Made by a program: the position numbers and the translations under genes. The notes below the pieces were generated by a model. The model was not told where the DNA came from and did not search any database. It was given only the letters and a program-made list of their open reading frames with translations. 64,000 bases of DNA from Anaerolineales bacterium (GTDB lineage: Bacteria; Chloroflexota; Anaerolineae; Anaerolineales; Villigracilaceae): assembly GCA_014379595.1 (NCBI GenBank), contig JACMLM010000035.1, forward strand, positions 124,001 to 188,000. The letters run 5' to 3'. This document shows positions 8,567 to 17,546 of the stretch, piece after piece. Every line of letters begins with the position of its first letter. The stretch's first letter is position 1.

Positions 8567-8609
8567 TGAGCAATAGAGACTCTTGCGCCGTACGTGTCGC
8601 TATTGCTCA
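8567..8609. repeat. Palindrome TGAGCAATAG
   Basis: 10-bp arms TGAGCAATAG / CTATTGCTCA separated by 23 nt, followed by AGAATGACATTGC. The tail AGAATGA...ACATTGC recurs at 37940-37956, so this is probably a degenerate dispersed repeat. It lies between the convergent small-protein and msrQ genes. Confidence 0.5.
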
Positions 8610-8629
8610 GAATGACATTGCATAAGTTA

Positions 8630-9307
8630 TTAAGGCGCATCTACTTCGGGCTGCTGATCCTTTTTGGTAGGCGTAAACAGCCTGCGGGGTGAGAATGAAG
8701 CGAATGCTTTTCTTACTGCAGGAATACGCAGAACTAAAAACAGGAGAATAATTAATCCATAGACTAACGGTTTCGCTACTTCGCCTTGGAAGGTTAGAAT
8801 ATCACCTTTTTTGCTCCATAGATAATGAAGCACGGCCAGCGGCGCAATCAAGTAGACAAGTTTGTGCAGCCGTTTCCAGTTTTTACCAAGGCGTTGTTTC
8901 CAAATATCAAATGAAGTCATTGCAAGAGGAATCATAATCAGGAAAGCAAGAAATCCCACGATCAATCGTGGTTTTTGAATAATGTTCTCGATAATTAGAC
9001 TCCACGCAAGCCCATAATCAAGGTTTATAAAAATAAGTAAATGGATGGTCACATACAAAAATGCGTACAGACCCAACGCTCTGCGGCGTTTAAGCGGTTC
9101 GCTCCATTTAAAAACTGTATTCATCGGCGTACATGCTAAAGACAATACAAGCAATACCAACGCGTGCGTGCCTGTGCGCCGTTCAAGGTCTTGAATAGGG
9201 TTGGCTGAGAGGTTGCCTGCAAAAGCATCAAAAAGTAACAAGACAATGCCAGACCATCCATAAAGGTGTACGGCAATTTGCAAAGGTGTGTAGGGAAATT
9301 TTTTCAT
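8630..9307 (-). CDS. msrQ: Haem-binding membrane subunit MsrQ (YedZ)
   Basis: A 225-residue membrane protein of the ferric-reductase-like family with about six helices and conserved haem-ligand histidines (for example in GTHALVLLVL, YVTIHLLIF, LHKLVYLIAPLAVLHYLW). MsrQ takes electrons from the quinone pool or flavin reductase and passes them to MsrP, which repairs oxidised methionines of envelope proteins. It lies 47 nt downstream of msrP on the same strand; a 15-bp hairpin sits in that gap. The C-terminal Lys/Arg/Pro-rich tail is cytoplasmic by prediction. Confidence 0.92.
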   Translation of the reverse strand: MKKFPYTPLQIAVHLYGWSGIVLLLFDAFAGNLSANPIQDLERRTGTHALVLLVLSLACTPMNTVFKWSEPLKRRRALGLYAFLYVTIHLLIFINLDYGLAWSLIIENIIQKPRLIVGFLAFLIMIPLAMTSFDIWKQRLGKNWKRLHKLVYLIAPLAVLHYLWSKKGDILTFQGEVAKPLVYGLIILLFLVLRIPAVRKAFASFSPRRLFTPTKKDQQPEVDAP

Positions 9308-9315
9308 GGATATAT

Positions 9316-9350
9316 AGACCTCCGAGTTCTCGCGAAGAACTCGGAGGTCT
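9316..9350. repeat. Perfect 15-bp hairpin between msrP and msrQ
   Basis: AGACCTCCGAGTTCT / AGAACTCGGAGGTCT with loop CGCGA. No U-run follows on either strand. In this position it could stop exonuclease decay and raise msrP over msrQ, or be a dispersed palindrome. It lies within 10 nt of the msrQ start, where it may also mask translation initiation. Confidence 0.75.
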
Positions 9351-9354
9351 GCTA

Positions 9355-10308
9355 TTAATAGTTCACACTTAAATCCATGCCTTCATAAAGATGGCGAACC
9401 TGTTCACCATATCCGTTGAAAGGTAACGTACCTCGACGACTAATTTCACCGATGCGGCGCTCAGTCGCTTGAGACCAACGCGGGTGATCTACACCAGGAT
9501 TCACATTTGCATAGAAACCATATTCATTCGGCCCAGCATTGTTCCATAATGTAGCAGGTTGCTCTGAAACAAGCTCGATCTTTACAATCGACTTGATCGA
9601 TTTGAAACCATATTTCCATGGTACTACCAGGCGGATCGGCGCACCATTTTGAGGCAGGATAGTTTCACCATATATACCTGTAGCGAGAAGCGCAAGTTCA
9701 TTCATGGCTTCATCGATACGTAACCCTTCCTGATAAGGCCATGTATAAAATGGGCTTTTTTGCCCTCTCATTTCTTCAGGACGATAGACAGTTTCAAAAC
9801 GAACATACTTCGCATCTGAAGTTGGCTCAACCATTTCAAGCAAACTCGCAAGCGAGAATCCTGTCCATGGGATGACCATGCTCCAGGCTTCCACACAACG
9901 TAAACGATAGATACGTTCTTCCTGCGGGAATAATTTTAAGATGTCTTCAATCGCAAATGTTTTTGGCTTGTTGACCAGGCCACCCACTTCAATAGTCCAG
10001 GGATTGGTGGTGAAATCTTGTGCAAGGCCAGCTACTCCCTGTTTATCGACTGTGAATTCATAATAATTATTGTAATGAGTTATATCTTCATACGTATTAA
10101 CTGGATCGCCCAACTCATCGGTCGCACCGGACGTTGGACCTGGTTCAGCGTTCTGAGGCTCCTCCGTCGCTGAAGGCGCACAGGCAGTCAAAAACGCTGC
10201 ACCTGCGGCAAGACTTGCGGCTTTCATAAAATCACGCCGCGAAAGATATTCATGTTTCGGCGTGATCTCTGAAGAACGAATGGGAACGGATTTATATAAA
10301 TTAGTCAT
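9355..10308 (-). CDS. msrP: Methionine sulfoxide reductase MsrP (YedY), molybdoenzyme
   Basis: A 317-residue sulfite-oxidase-fold molybdopterin enzyme that reduces protein-bound methionine sulfoxide outside the cytoplasm. The N-terminus has a twin-arginine signal (SRRDFMKAA) followed by a hydrophobic core ending LTAC, a lipobox, so the enzyme is probably exported folded and lipid-anchored. The molybdenum-ligand cysteine is in [15 protein letters not shown] (about residue 182-196). Further conserved segments are [18 protein letters not shown] and the C-terminal NGY. It is co-transcribed with msrQ. Export by Tat and dependence on molybdopterin are family knowledge. Confidence 0.95.
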   Translation of the reverse strand: MTNLYKSVPIRSSEITPKHEYLSRRDFMKAASLAAGAAFLTACAPSATEEPQNAEPGPTSGATDELGDPVNTYEDITHYNNYYEFTVDKQGVAGLAQDFTTNPWTIEVGGLVNKPKTFAIEDILKLFPQEERIYRLRCVEAWSMVIPWTGFSLASLLEMVEPTSDAKYVRFETVYRPEEMRGQKSPFYTWPYQEGLRIDEAMNELALLATGIYGETILPQNGAPIRLVVPWKYGFKSIKSIVKIELVSEQPATLWNNAGPNEYGFYANVNPGVDHPRWSQATERRIGEISRRGTLPFNGYGEQVRHLYEGMDLSVNY

Positions 10309-10334
10309 GGCTGATCTCTCCTCTTAAATGATTT

Positions 10335-10388
10335 TGGAGTCGGACAGCTTGCTGTCGCAAAGATGCAGGAGCAAGCTCCTGCACTCCA
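10335..10388. repeat. Y-shaped repeat (GGAGT type), copy 1
   Basis: Outer arms TGGAGT and ACTCCA enclose hairpin GGACAGC-TT-GCTGTC (10342-10356) and hairpin GCAGGAGC/AAGCTCCTGC (10364-10382). It fills the spacer between the thioredoxin-like gene and msrP. The same element in the same orientation is inside the FMN riboswitch (38087-38137). Confidence 0.85.
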
Positions 10389-10394
10389 GAATTA

Positions 10395-10931
10395 TTACTC
10401 TGCAAGCAAAGTTTGAATGACTGCTTCGGTTTCTTTATATCTTCCCTCGCCAATATGAACATAACGAATATGTCCGTTTTTATCTATAAGATATAACGCG
10501 GGCCAATAGCGATTTTTATAGGCCTTCCATGTTACACCGTCGTTATCCTGGGCAACAGCATATTTAATTCCGTTTTCTGTAATAGCCACTTGTAAATTGG
10601 TGATGTCTTTTTCAAAGGAAAATTCTGGGTAATGATTGCCAATGATGATAAGTCCCTGATCTGCATATTGTTCATGCCATGATTTGAGCGAAGGCATTAC
10701 ATTTTGGCAGTTGTAACAGCCGAAAGTCCACATTTCAAGCGCAACCACTTTGCCGCGTAAATCTGCAAGGCGTAACGGTGCATCTACATTTAGCCAGGTT
10801 TCATTTGTCAGTTCGGGAGCAGGTCCGAGGTCTGGTAAAGAGGCGGATGTGGTCGGCATAACGGGTTCAGTTGTTTGAGTCATTGTGCAGGCTGTTAGCA
10901 AAAATAAAAATCCAACAAGGAAACCTTTCAT
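10395..10931 (-). CDS. Thioredoxin-like (redoxin/TlpA-type) lipoprotein
   Basis: A 178-residue exported protein; the ATG at 10931 is preferred over an in-frame GTG at 10940 because it gives a normal lipoprotein signal MKGFLVGFLFLLTAC. The mature part is an AhpC/TSA-type thioredoxin domain: WTFGCYNCQNVMPSL holds the C-x2-C active site, and WPALYLIDKNGHIRYVHIG matches the cis-Pro loop and final strands of TlpA/ResA relatives. It probably keeps extracytoplasmic thiols reduced, or is an outer thiol peroxidase partner. It lies upstream of msrP on the same strand, consistent with an envelope redox-repair cluster. Confidence 0.88.
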   Translation of the reverse strand: MKGFLVGFLFLLTACTMTQTTEPVMPTTSASLPDLGPAPELTNETWLNVDAPLRLADLRGKVVALEMWTFGCYNCQNVMPSLKSWHEQYADQGLIIIGNHYPEFSFEKDITNLQVAITENGIKYAVAQDNDGVTWKAYKNRYWPALYLIDKNGHIRYVHIGEGRYKETEAVIQTLLAE

Positions 10932-11006
10932 CTTAACCACTATGATGTTTTCATTCTAAGAAAACTTCCTTATTGGAAGATGATAGTTTGCTTAGGAATT
11001 GTATGG

Positions 11007-12230
11007 CTAATCTAATTTGCGAATGACGGGATGCAACAATGGTAACAGACTGATGATGGCTGTCATTCCCCCGGCTGCAATGAAGACCGCCTTTACGCCA
11101 ACTGTATCGATCAGCCAACCCGTGACCGCAAAACCAATAGGGAGTAAAACGTATGAACCAAGTGTATCCACACTGGAGACGCGCCCCATTTTTTCCGGCG
11201 GCACTTTTTCCTGCATAATGTTCGTCCATATCAGTGAATCAATTTCAAGTGCTGCTCCGTTCAATAATGCGGCGAAAACCAGTATATAAAGCGGCAATCC
11301 CAACCCGAATACTCCGAGTCCAATACCTGCTATTGCACCGCAGACATAAAATAGTATGCCGCGATAACGAAGTCTTTGAAAGCTTCCCATGATAAGGCTG
11401 GCGATGGCATATCCGATGGGAAAGATCGCATATATAAAGCCAAGCATTTTTTCATCGCCGCCTAATTCCTGTTGAACGAGGAAGGGCATGGCGATATTGT
11501 ACGGCCCGCCAAGTGTGATATTCGTGAATGCAAAAACAATGATGGCAACCCATAAAATGGGAGTTGAAAATATTGTAGCAAAGCCATCACGGATGTCATC
11601 TATAAAATGCTTGAGGAATGATTCTATCTGTTCTGCACGAGCAGGCGCAGGCGTATTAAGAAGCGGAATAACTGTCAATGCACCGATCAAGAAAGATAAT
11701 GCATTGAATCCCAGAGCCGCAGTTGTGCCGCCAAAGCCCACGATCAATCCGCCGATGGCTGGGCCAGCGACGCGTCCGAATTGCATACTCAAACTATTAA
11801 TGGAATTGGCACTGGGCAGGTCTTCTTCAGAAATGATTTGTTGGATAAGTGCATTGTATGCTGGCAAAAAGAATGCATCTGCAAAGCCGAAGAGCAGAGA
11901 CATGACATAAATTTGCCAAAGTTGAAGCTGGTTAGTATAGGACAGCCAGGCTCCAACCACCATGATCAAACAGCGTGCTGCATCAGAACCAAAAAGCAAG
12001 AGACCGCGCGGCATTCTATCTACGACCACACCTCCGATCAACACAAAAAGCAGCATGGGCAGTACATTCACAATAAGCACCGTGCCCATGGCACTGGCTG
12101 AGCCTGTTTTCTCGAGCACCCACCATGCAATCGCGATCTGAAAAAGAAAATCGCCAATGCGTGAAAGAGTTTGCCCAAACAGCAATGAGGAAAATTTCTT
12201 ATGACGTAACGCACGGAAAGTGGATTTCAT
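11007..12230 (-). CDS. MFS exporter (MFS_3 type)
   Basis: A 407-residue transporter of twelve membrane helices. The opening FRALRHKKFSSLLFGQTLSRIGDFLFQIAIAWW and GGVVVDRMPRG are typical of the MFS_3 branch of drug and siderophore exporters (EntS/macrolide-efflux-like). The charged loop between helices 6 and 7 lies near residues 190-215. A paralogue with the same opening and loop motifs is at 47295-48551. No regulator is adjacent. Substrate unknown. Confidence 0.9.
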   Translation of the reverse strand: MKSTFRALRHKKFSSLLFGQTLSRIGDFLFQIAIAWWVLEKTGSASAMGTVLIVNVLPMLLFVLIGGVVVDRMPRGLLLFGSDAARCLIMVVGAWLSYTNQLQLWQIYVMSLLFGFADAFFLPAYNALIQQIISEEDLPSANSINSLSMQFGRVAGPAIGGLIVGFGGTTAALGFNALSFLIGALTVIPLLNTPAPARAEQIESFLKHFIDDIRDGFATIFSTPILWVAIIVFAFTNITLGGPYNIAMPFLVQQELGGDEKMLGFIYAIFPIGYAIASLIMGSFQRLRYRGILFYVCGAIAGIGLGVFGLGLPLYILVFAALLNGAALEIDSLIWTNIMQEKVPPEKMGRVSSVDTLGSYVLLPIGFAVTGWLIDTVGVKAVFIAAGGMTAIISLLPLLHPVIRKLD

Positions 12231-12251
12231 TTAGACACAATTTCGGCTTTA

Positions 12252-12285
12252 AATAAAGCTCTCCTGATGAATGGAGAGCTTTATT
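12252..12285 (-). terminator. Terminator of the STAS gene
   Basis: 13-bp stem AATAAAGCTCTCC / GGAGAGCTTTATT with an 8-nt loop, located 19 nt beyond the stop codon of the STAS-domain gene; the minus-strand transcript would end CTTTATTTAAAG. The weak U-run makes the efficiency uncertain. Confidence 0.65.
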
Positions 12286-12303
12286 ATCTAATGAATATAT
12301 AAA

Positions 12304-12678
12304 TTATTCAGTGAAAGAATCTATTGCGGCCTGTATATTTTCATAATTTGGAATATTTTGCAGGAAACCTGTAATTCCAAGAATGTGATAGACCTGCGGA
12401 GGTGCATTACATAATTTCACACGTGAGACCTTGAAGTGTTCCTCAGCAGGCGTAAAAAGTTTATACACTTTTTGCATGGCACGCATGCCTGCACTGGTGA
12501 GTGTTTCCACTTCGGCAAGGTCTAGCAATATATGACGACTTCCCTCGTCATGCGAATCACGGGCCGCGGCAAGTAATACTTCTTCGCTTTGTGCATCCAG
12601 CCAGCCGCGCAAATGAAGCACGGTGACGTGAACATGTCCCTGAACCTGCTCTTTTATGATCTTTAATGTGCTGTCCAT
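12304..12678 (-). CDS. STAS-domain anti-sigma factor antagonist
   Basis: A 124-residue single-domain SpoIIAA/RsbV-like protein. The phospho-acceptor region reads EVETLTSAGMRAM (about residues 53-65), with the Ser or Thr that a kinase-type anti-sigma factor would phosphorylate. It should bind and sequester an anti-sigma factor when unphosphorylated. AATTGGAGGAGCC before the ATG is an excellent ribosome-binding site. No RsbW-like kinase or sigma factor lies next to it. A second STAS protein is at 34743-35156. Confidence 0.88.
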   Translation of the reverse strand: MDSTLKIIKEQVQGHVHVTVLHLRGWLDAQSEEVLLAAARDSHDEGSRHILLDLAEVETLTSAGMRAMQKVYKLFTPAEEHFKVSRVKLCNAPPQVYHILGITGFLQNIPNYENIQAAIDSFTE

Positions 12679-12714
12679 GGCTCCTCCAATTTAATGAATT
12701 ATATGTCCAAACGA

Positions 12715-13398
12715 TTAGAATGAGAACGTTTCACCGCGAGCATAAGTTTGAGTTTGTCCCGTTTGATAAAGCACAGCTTTCCTTGCCCCATGGACGTGCC
12801 ACTCTTTATCCTTATCATTTAGTATCCCTGTCTGTTCATCAATCCCTATCAAAGTTGCATTCGGTATTAATTGCATTAGTGGTTTCACCCAATTTTTTCC
12901 AAATGTATTATGGTGAGGCAATACACATGCATTGGGGATTAAATTCAATCCATTCATTAGCTTCCTATCTGATGGATCATAATAATGCTCGCATAAAACC
13001 ATGGCCCCCGCACTGCTCCCTGCAATCACTGCTCCTTCTTTGTAAGCATCAACTGCGGCTTGCCAACAGATGCTATTTGCAAGAGTATCTCCTAAATAGC
13101 GAGGAAAACCTCCTAGTAAATAGATCAGGCGTGAGGTCCGAATGGAAGCGGCGAGAGATTGGTTATTTGCAGAAACAGTATCAATTACATCTACTGTAAA
13201 AACGTTTTTTGCGCCAAGGCTTTTGAACCAACGAACTCCATTATCCCCCGCGCGTTTATGATTATTGTCCGGTGCCGCGGCTGTTGGAATAATACAGATA
13301 GGAGAGTTAAATCCGCCTGCAAGCTCAATTGCATTGAGATCAGGTTCAAACATTAGTCCGCCAAATTCGGCGCCGCCTTCAAGAAGAAGATATCCCAT
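12715..13398 (-). CDS. Peptidase S51 / cyanophycinase-like protein
   Basis: A 227-residue class-I-glutamine-amidotransferase-like fold. The nucleophile elbow is VIAGSSAGAMVL (about residues 119-130), preceded by IYLLGGFPRYLGDTL and followed by VLPHHNTFG and IGIDEQTGIL. The Ser-His-Glu arrangement matches peptidase S51 (dipeptidase E, cyanophycinase). It probably cleaves Asp-containing dipeptides or isopeptides in the cytoplasm. No cyanophycin synthetase gene is present in the window, so polymer breakdown is not supported here. Confidence 0.82.
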   Translation of the reverse strand: MGYLLLEGGAEFGGLMFEPDLNAIELAGGFNSPICIIPTAAAPDNNHKRAGDNGVRWFKSLGAKNVFTVDVIDTVSANNQSLAASIRTSRLIYLLGGFPRYLGDTLANSICWQAAVDAYKEGAVIAGSSAGAMVLCEHYYDPSDRKLMNGLNLIPNACVLPHHNTFGKNWVKPLMQLIPNATLIGIDEQTGILNDKDKEWHVHGARKAVLYQTGQTQTYARGETFSF

Positions 13399-13400
13399 CT

Positions 13401-13433
13401 AAAAAAAGAACCCTGCACAAGAATGCAGGGTTC
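13401..13433 (-). terminator. Rho-independent terminator of the lipoprotein gene
   Basis: Perfect 10-bp stem GAACCCTGCA / TGCAGGGTTC with a 6-nt loop; the minus-strand transcript ends in seven uridines (A-run 13401-13407). It separates the lipoprotein gene (13446-14096) from the peptidase gene. Confidence 0.92.
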
Positions 13434-13445
13434 TCATTCAAAAAT

Positions 13446-14096
13446 CTATTCGCCTAATTTTGTTACAACGAAATCATCAAAGGTTACGTTCACGCCGCTC
13501 TCTTGATCGTCGGTGGCAGCAAAGAGACCCACTGATCCGCTAGTGTATGTACTGGTAGCAACTGTATCGATCTGCTGTCCGTTGACGTATAAGGTAAGTG
13601 CGCCGCCTCCACAATCCAGACCAATACGCATGGAGCCTGCGGATGCTGAGATCACGTCAGATGTGCCTTCCTTGAGAAACACATCATCCAGAGCAACGTA
13701 CTTCTCGATGAAAGCATAGTAGCCATCTGGGGATACACCCACATAATAGAAAGCAGATGTAGTGGTTTGCGCGTCGCAGATAATGCCAAACAGCGCCTCG
13801 GGGTCTGAGCTTGTATTCGTAACACTAGCTTCAATATGAACATTCTCATATACTTCAACGTCCGGCGTGGACCAGGTTATATAGAATGGGGTGTACACAA
13901 TCATCTGCAAACCACCATTTGCATATTCCACCAAGCTTTGAGAATCTGTACCTGTTCCCCAGCCGCTGCCATCACTTGAAAAATCATCCTTGGGCAATGG
14001 GTTGAGTAATGCATCCACGCCCGGGACGGCACAGGCTAGCGTTGCCAATGCCAAAACAATAATAAAACTAAATACCTTTACACCTGCTGATTTCAT
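13446..14096 (-). CDS. Exported lipoprotein with concanavalin-like domain
   Basis: A 216-residue protein with a signal peptide and lipobox (IIVLALATLACAVPG, cysteine near residue 22), then an all-beta domain opening DDFSSDGSGWGTGTD. The pattern, a D-F-S start, alternating strands, GLQMIVYTPFYITW and a C-terminal GSVGLFAATDDQESGVNVTFDDFVV, is that of LamG/laminin-G-like or DUF1080-like glycan-binding modules frequent in Chloroflexota. It probably sits on the outer face and binds carbohydrate. No catalytic residues are evident. It is monocistronic, with its own terminator. Confidence 0.72.
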   Translation of the reverse strand: MKSAGVKVFSFIIVLALATLACAVPGVDALLNPLPKDDFSSDGSGWGTGTDSQSLVEYANGGLQMIVYTPFYITWSTPDVEVYENVHIEASVTNTSSDPEALFGIICDAQTTTSAFYYVGVSPDGYYAFIEKYVALDDVFLKEGTSDVISASAGSMRIGLDCGGGALTLYVNGQQIDTVATSTYTSGSVGLFAATDDQESGVNVTFDDFVVTKLGE

Positions 14097-14172
14097 CTCA
14101 TTCTCCTTTTTTATAGTGGGCTGTATTTTAGCATTGCTATATTATATGCAAAGAGTACTCTGCTCCCATCAG

Positions 14173-16539
14173 TTATTCAGAACGTTCCACTTCCACATGC
14201 ATTGCATTGCCATCCGTAATCACACTGATCCAGCCGCTGCGATCTGTGCGCAATAACGAATAGCCATCTAAAGAATCCAATACATCCTGTGAAGGCAAAC
14301 CATCTTCATCACCAGCCGAAACACTTAATACCACCAGCTGCGGATTCAAATTCTCAAAAATATCAGGCGGATTGGACGGCGCGTATCCTGAATCTGCCAA
14401 CAACAATACATCTACTTTATCAATTACATTTCCATATTCAAGCAACTCATACGTGCCTTCACTGATACCAATTGGAAATAACGCGCGAAAATTTTTATAT
14501 TGGAGGAGAAGCACGCTTCCTCTTGGACCTTCAGCCTGCACCTCGATAAATGCGCCATCACCCAGCTCAAGCCTTTGTCCTACTTCCGCACGGCTGACGG
14601 GGATTCCTTCATCTGCGAAAAATTTATCCAAGGTTTGAGCCGAGAACGAGGCTTGTATATTTCCACTCCATAAAACATTTTCTGGGGGATATCTTTCCAG
14701 TACACGCGGCAAGGCAGATAATTCATCTTCATTAGTAGATGCCACAACAAGCCAATCCAGCCTGCGTGAAAAGAAAGGAAGCCTTCTGCCGAGTTCATCT
14801 GAAAGTTCGGTTGTGCTCGCACCACCGTTGATCAATACATTACGGCCTTCAGGTGTTTGGATCAACACTGCGTTGGCAGAACCTGCATCGAGAAATGTAA
14901 TGTGTAATTGTCCGTCACCCGTACTTGCCGATGCACGCCATAGCAAAATAGTACAAATAAAAAGGAACGCAGCTGTCGCAGTCAATGCAATGGCACGAAG
15001 AGATACTGCTAAAGAATTGAACTTCTCTTTAATGGCAGACCAATTAAAGGTCACAGTGAGAAGCGCGACATAAAAGAATAGCACCAGCCAGAAAGAGGAG
15101 TCTCCAAGAAATATAGTCCCATGCGGCACACGATCAAATAATTCCACCATGCGAATCGTATATGTTGCAAACGGCCACGCAATCCACGCAAGAAGCTGGC
15201 CCAGCGGATAAATAACAAGGCTGGTGAAAACAGCCAGTCCGCTTAAGATCATCACTGCTGGCTGTACCGGCAGAATAAATGGATTGGCAATAAACGAAAC
15301 GAGTGAAATGCGTTTGAAGTGATAAGCCATAATTGGTATCGTGGTTAATTGAGCGGCGAATGTGAGCACAACATTGTCATTGATGATGCGAGTGAGCGCA
15401 CTTGTATCATGTTTTGAAATTTTGGAAATAAGAGTGTTGGTAAAGCTTGAAAATGGTTCTGCGTAAAGAATAAGACCCAGTGTAGCGAAGAATGAAAGTT
15501 GAAAACCGACATCCCAAACAAAAAATGGATTCACGAGACACATGAATCCCGCGACTACGAGCAATGTATTAAGCGCCAGTTGCTTGCGCCCTAGCACTCG
15601 CGCGATCAATGCAATACATCCCATCACTGCAGCGCGGACAACTGCCGCTTCTGCACCAACCAAAATAGTATATAAGATAATGCCAATAATGGCGAACAGC
15701 GCGCCATATCTTTCGCCAAAAACATTTTTGAATATCGAATAGAACACACTCGCAATGATAGCCATATTAAAACCTGAGATGGCAATGATGTGCGCAGTAC
15801 CCGTATTTTTGAATGCGTTTTGCAGATCACGCGTAAGGCCTGTATCCACGCCAAATAAAATGCCTGCCAACAAAGATGATTCAGGGTCATTGAAAAGACG
15901 GTATGTGTTTTGAATTAATTTTTCTTTTAATTTATACACAGCTGTATAAAAAACACTTCCACCATTGCCTGGCAGAACTGTCACTTCTGCGATGGACATG
16001 TATGAATAAACGCCGCCGCGTGCAAGATAATCTCGATAAGAAAATTCTTCGTCTTCAGGCGGGGTTTCTAATTTTCCGCGCACACGCACGCGTTGACCAT
16101 ATTCATAAGTTTCATGAGCAGGAACGCGCACGAGCATCAGCCCGGAAGCAGGCAAGTCGCCACTGCCAGAATCGATGGCTTCCACATTGAGGCGCAAGTT
16201 GGTATAGGTATCGCGATAATCAGGTGGCTTTGTCAGCGTGCCTGTTACCAGCATTTCATAATCGCGGTCATTGTAAAAGGCGACATGGAATGCATCAATG
16301 TTTGGTTGTGCAGCCTGATAACGCCATGCACCGATAATAAAGGCGACCAGCAAGGACAAAGCTAATATATATTGAAAATCGGGAAGTGAAATATTCCGCC
16401 GCTTAACGATCTGGCTTACGATAAAAGCAAGCAATAAAACTACAAGTCCAATACCAAGCCAGAGATACGAGGAAGAAGGAATCAGGCTTGAGATGACGAT
16501 GCCGAGAATGAAAGAAATCGAAATCCACAGTAATGGCAT
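14173..16539 (-). CDS. comEC: DNA-uptake channel ComEC/Rec2
   Basis: A 788-residue membrane protein that carries single-stranded DNA across the cytoplasmic membrane in natural transformation. It has an N-terminal membrane pair and OB-like DUF4131 region (about 1-180), the Competence domain with many helices (about 200-500; AIISGFNMAIIASVF is the family signature), and a C-terminal metallo-beta-lactamase-like domain (about 530-770). In the latter the metal motif is not intact: GGAST replaces HxHxDH, as in many ComEC proteins. No other com genes lie nearby. Confidence 0.93.
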   Translation of the reverse strand: MPLLWISISFILGIVISSLIPSSSYLWLGIGLVVLLLAFIVSQIVKRRNISLPDFQYILALSLLVAFIIGAWRYQAAQPNIDAFHVAFYNDRDYEMLVTGTLTKPPDYRDTYTNLRLNVEAIDSGSGDLPASGLMLVRVPAHETYEYGQRVRVRGKLETPPEDEEFSYRDYLARGGVYSYMSIAEVTVLPGNGGSVFYTAVYKLKEKLIQNTYRLFNDPESSLLAGILFGVDTGLTRDLQNAFKNTGTAHIIAISGFNMAIIASVFYSIFKNVFGERYGALFAIIGIILYTILVGAEAAVVRAAVMGCIALIARVLGRKQLALNTLLVVAGFMCLVNPFFVWDVGFQLSFFATLGLILYAEPFSSFTNTLISKISKHDTSALTRIINDNVVLTFAAQLTTIPIMAYHFKRISLVSFIANPFILPVQPAVMILSGLAVFTSLVIYPLGQLLAWIAWPFATYTIRMVELFDRVPHGTIFLGDSSFWLVLFFYVALLTVTFNWSAIKEKFNSLAVSLRAIALTATAAFLFICTILLWRASASTGDGQLHITFLDAGSANAVLIQTPEGRNVLINGGASTTELSDELGRRLPFFSRRLDWLVVASTNEDELSALPRVLERYPPENVLWSGNIQASFSAQTLDKFFADEGIPVSRAEVGQRLELGDGAFIEVQAEGPRGSVLLLQYKNFRALFPIGISEGTYELLEYGNVIDKVDVLLLADSGYAPSNPPDIFENLNPQLVVLSVSAGDEDGLPSQDVLDSLDGYSLLRTDRSGWISVITDGNAMHVEVERSE

Positions 16540-16593
16540 GGCTGAGATTGTACATTAGATTTTATCTTGTGATATTACTGAGCAACGTTTGTA

Positions 16594-17412
16594 TTATCCC
16601 AGCGCAACATCCAGGATCATCATGATTGTAAAGCCCAGCATGGCCCCGCCAGTGGCAATATGAATATCCTTTTCCAACTGAGACTCCGGTATTAACTCTT
16701 CGAGCACCACGTAGATCATCGCACCCGCAGCAAAGGCAAGCGCATAGGGTAAAGCTGGTTTGATATAGATCACAGCAGCCGCACCTAAAACGCCCGCTAT
16801 CGGCTCGACAACGCCAGATAACTGTCCATACCAGAAACTTTTCAATCGGCTCATTCCCGCCCGCCGCAATGGTGCAGCGACAGAGGTCCCTTCTGGAAAG
16901 TTCTGGATCCCTATGCCAATTGCCAGCGCCACCGCTCCTGCTAAGGATGCCGATGGCAACCCTGCGTGGATCGCTCCAAATGCAACACCCACTGCCAGAC
17001 CTTCAGGAATATTGTGTAACGTGATCGCCATCACCAGCAATATACTGCGCTGCCAATTGGTCTTGATGCCCTCGGCTTCTTTAATATCAAAACCTATATG
17101 CAAATGCGGCAGGACCTTATCCATGCCCCAGAGGAACAAACCTCCCAATAAAAATCCCACAGTAGCAGGAAACCAGTTTGGCAGCGATGTTGATTCCCCG
17201 GCCATTTCTATGGAAGGCGCTAACAATGACCAAAAACTGGCGGCGATCATCACCCCGGCTGCAAAACCCAGCATACCATCCAACACTCTTCTGTTAACAT
17301 CTTTAAAGATAAAGATTACGCTTGCTCCCAATGCAGTCACAAACCATGTAAAACATGTCGCCAGAAAAGCCTGCCAGATGGGATTAAGAGCTGTAAACCA
17401 TTCCATTATCAT
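16594..17412 (-). CDS. ZIP-family divalent metal transporter
   Basis: A 272-residue protein with eight predicted helices. The two metal-binding helices are clear: [17 protein letters not shown] (helix 4) and [16 protein letters not shown] (helix 5), giving the H-N-x-P-E-G and Q-N-x-P-E-G signatures. The family moves zinc, iron or manganese into the cytoplasm. An AGGAAG site precedes the ATG. It is monocistronic, and no Fur-type operator is recognisable. Confidence 0.92.
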   Translation of the reverse strand: MIMEWFTALNPIWQAFLATCFTWFVTALGASVIFIFKDVNRRVLDGMLGFAAGVMIAASFWSLLAPSIEMAGESTSLPNWFPATVGFLLGGLFLWGMDKVLPHLHIGFDIKEAEGIKTNWQRSILLVMAITLHNIPEGLAVGVAFGAIHAGLPSASLAGAVALAIGIGIQNFPEGTSVAAPLRRAGMSRLKSFWYGQLSGVVEPIAGVLGAAAVIYIKPALPYALAFAAGAMIYVVLEELIPESQLEKDIHIATGGAMLGFTIMMILDVALG

Positions 17413-17546
17413 ATTTTCTTCCTAAATCCTTTTAGAGATTGTATAACGTAAAATAAAAATGATACCAGACATCTTTCCTCCAAAATGGTATAACATTCGC
17501 ATATCAGCTCAAAGTTATAGTTTTCTTTCTAACAGGTAAAAAAATA

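Noticed and set aside
12666-13199. 177-codon open frame on the plus strand
   Set aside because: Lies opposite the S51 peptidase gene, which has clear catalytic motifs; the plus-strand translation shows no domain.
16913-17425. 170-codon open frame on the plus strand
   Set aside because: Complement of the ZIP transporter gene, which carries both metal motifs.
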